From positions 558,001 to 622,000 of the forward strand of contig NZ_CP152375.1 in the NCBI RefSeq assembly GCF_051132615.1: DNA of 64,000 nucleotides, read 5' to 3'. Below, one piece after another: positions 63,654-64,000 of the stretch. The DNA comes from G051132615 sp051132615. Lineage in GTDB: Bacteria; Pseudomonadota; Gammaproteobacteria; Burkholderiales; Neisseriaceae. Position 1 is the stretch's first letter, and each line of letters opens with the position of its first letter. The notes under the pieces are model-generated. The model ran no database searches and was not told the origin of the DNA. It saw only the letters and a list, made by a program, of their open reading frames with translations. Position numbers and translations under genes: made by a program.

Positions 63654-64000
63654 TCATGATAGACGACCTTCTCTTTTATCCGAAAACTCTTTAATCGCTT
63701 CCATTCTTGCAGAACGATATGGCAGACGAATTTGCGTAATGTATTTGTTCTGTTCAGTTTTAAAAGATAATCTTGCATCCTGATCAAACATAAGCGCCAA
63801 TCGTTCTGACAAGTTACTTAAAGCCATTTGATTACCCTGACGTTTTTTTGCAGGTTCTACATCAGGTAAGGGGTTGGTAATGGTAATATAAATCCAATTT
63901 TTGACTCTTAAAATAACCACTCTGATTGCCCCTGCATTTCTTAATGGTTCTATCCCATGATAAACTGCATTTTCCAGTAAGGGTTGTAATAATAAAGATG
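63654..64000 (-). CDS. AlgZ/LytS-type sensor histidine kinase, C-terminal part
   Basis: The right edge of the window cuts the gene. The visible 115 residues are the ATP-binding end: LLLQPLLENAVYHGIEPL (N box), ITITNPLPD and NLSERLALMF (variant G boxes). This matches histidine kinases with the HisKA_7TM/LytS pattern, such as AlgZ. The sensor domain and phospho-acceptor histidine lie outside. An internal ATG at 63920 is not the start, because the kinase frame continues to 64000. Confidence 0.8.
   Translation of the reverse strand, partial: SLLLQPLLENAVYHGIEPLRNAGAIRVVILRVKNWIYITITNPLPDVEPAKKRQGNQMALSNLSERLALMFDQDARLSFKTEQNKYITQIRLPYRSARMEAIKEFSDKREGRLS

Overview
The window is a low-GC chromosomal segment (roughly 37-40% G+C by eye) from a Gram-negative proteobacterium. 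Type IV pilus motors, UppP, DsbA, a SPOR-domain protein, ComM, UbiK and an E. coli-type fumarate reductase point to a beta/gamma-proteobacterium. The local orders yggT-yggS-pilT-pilU, ubiK-comM, and suhB divergent from trmJ are familiar from Pseudomonadales-like Gammaproteobacteria. The pairs ACT-DUF711 and speA-speB also occur in Neisseriaceae, so I leave the family open. No Neisseria-type uptake sequence is repeated here.

Layout. 0-16 kb is mostly housekeeping: fumarate reductase (partial), gyrA, an ArsR-type regulator, phosphatidylethanolamine synthesis (psd-pssA), a zinc-ribbon/TPM membrane pair, metZ, a ferredoxin/methyltransferase-fold/ttcA run, ada with a decayed copy of its 3' end, a periplasmic hiuH, and ACT-DUF711. 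16-26 kb is the accessory part. It holds a small element with DnaA boxes, inverted repeats and a hairpin-rich leader; two genes of unknown or loosely known role; a type I-F cas1 whose last 36 codons are CRISPR-array DNA; polyamine genes speA-speB; a toxin/immunity pair; and a lone type I-F repeat. 26-48 kb returns to metabolism and repair: aldo/keto reductase with its LysR regulator, ung, pcm, suhB, trmJ, uvrA, apaH, rep, yjiH, an rhlE-like helicase, tyrS, an MFS exporter and a dead ridA. 49-53 kb is a heme-iron locus (hmuTUV divergent from hutXZ) with a Fur-like box. 53-64 kb carries yggT-yggS-pilT-pilU, a HiPIP, a glycosyltransferase, fxsA, yggU, an initiator tRNA, uppP, dsbA, a SPOR protein, comM, ubiK and the end of an AlgZ/LytS-type kinase.

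Main observations. The best one is the scar left by loss of a type I-F CRISPR-Cas system. The cas1 frame runs straight into the 3' half of a repeat, a 32-nt spacer and a complete 28-nt repeat, as expected if recombination removed cas2-3, the csy genes and most of the array. An identical solitary repeat lies 7.15 kb away, next to a toxin gene. That 736-residue protein seems to combine N-terminal XVIPCD-like segments (type IV secretion recruitment) with a C-terminal EndoU-like nuclease, and it overlaps a probable immunity gene. All family assignments are by reading; no database search was possible.
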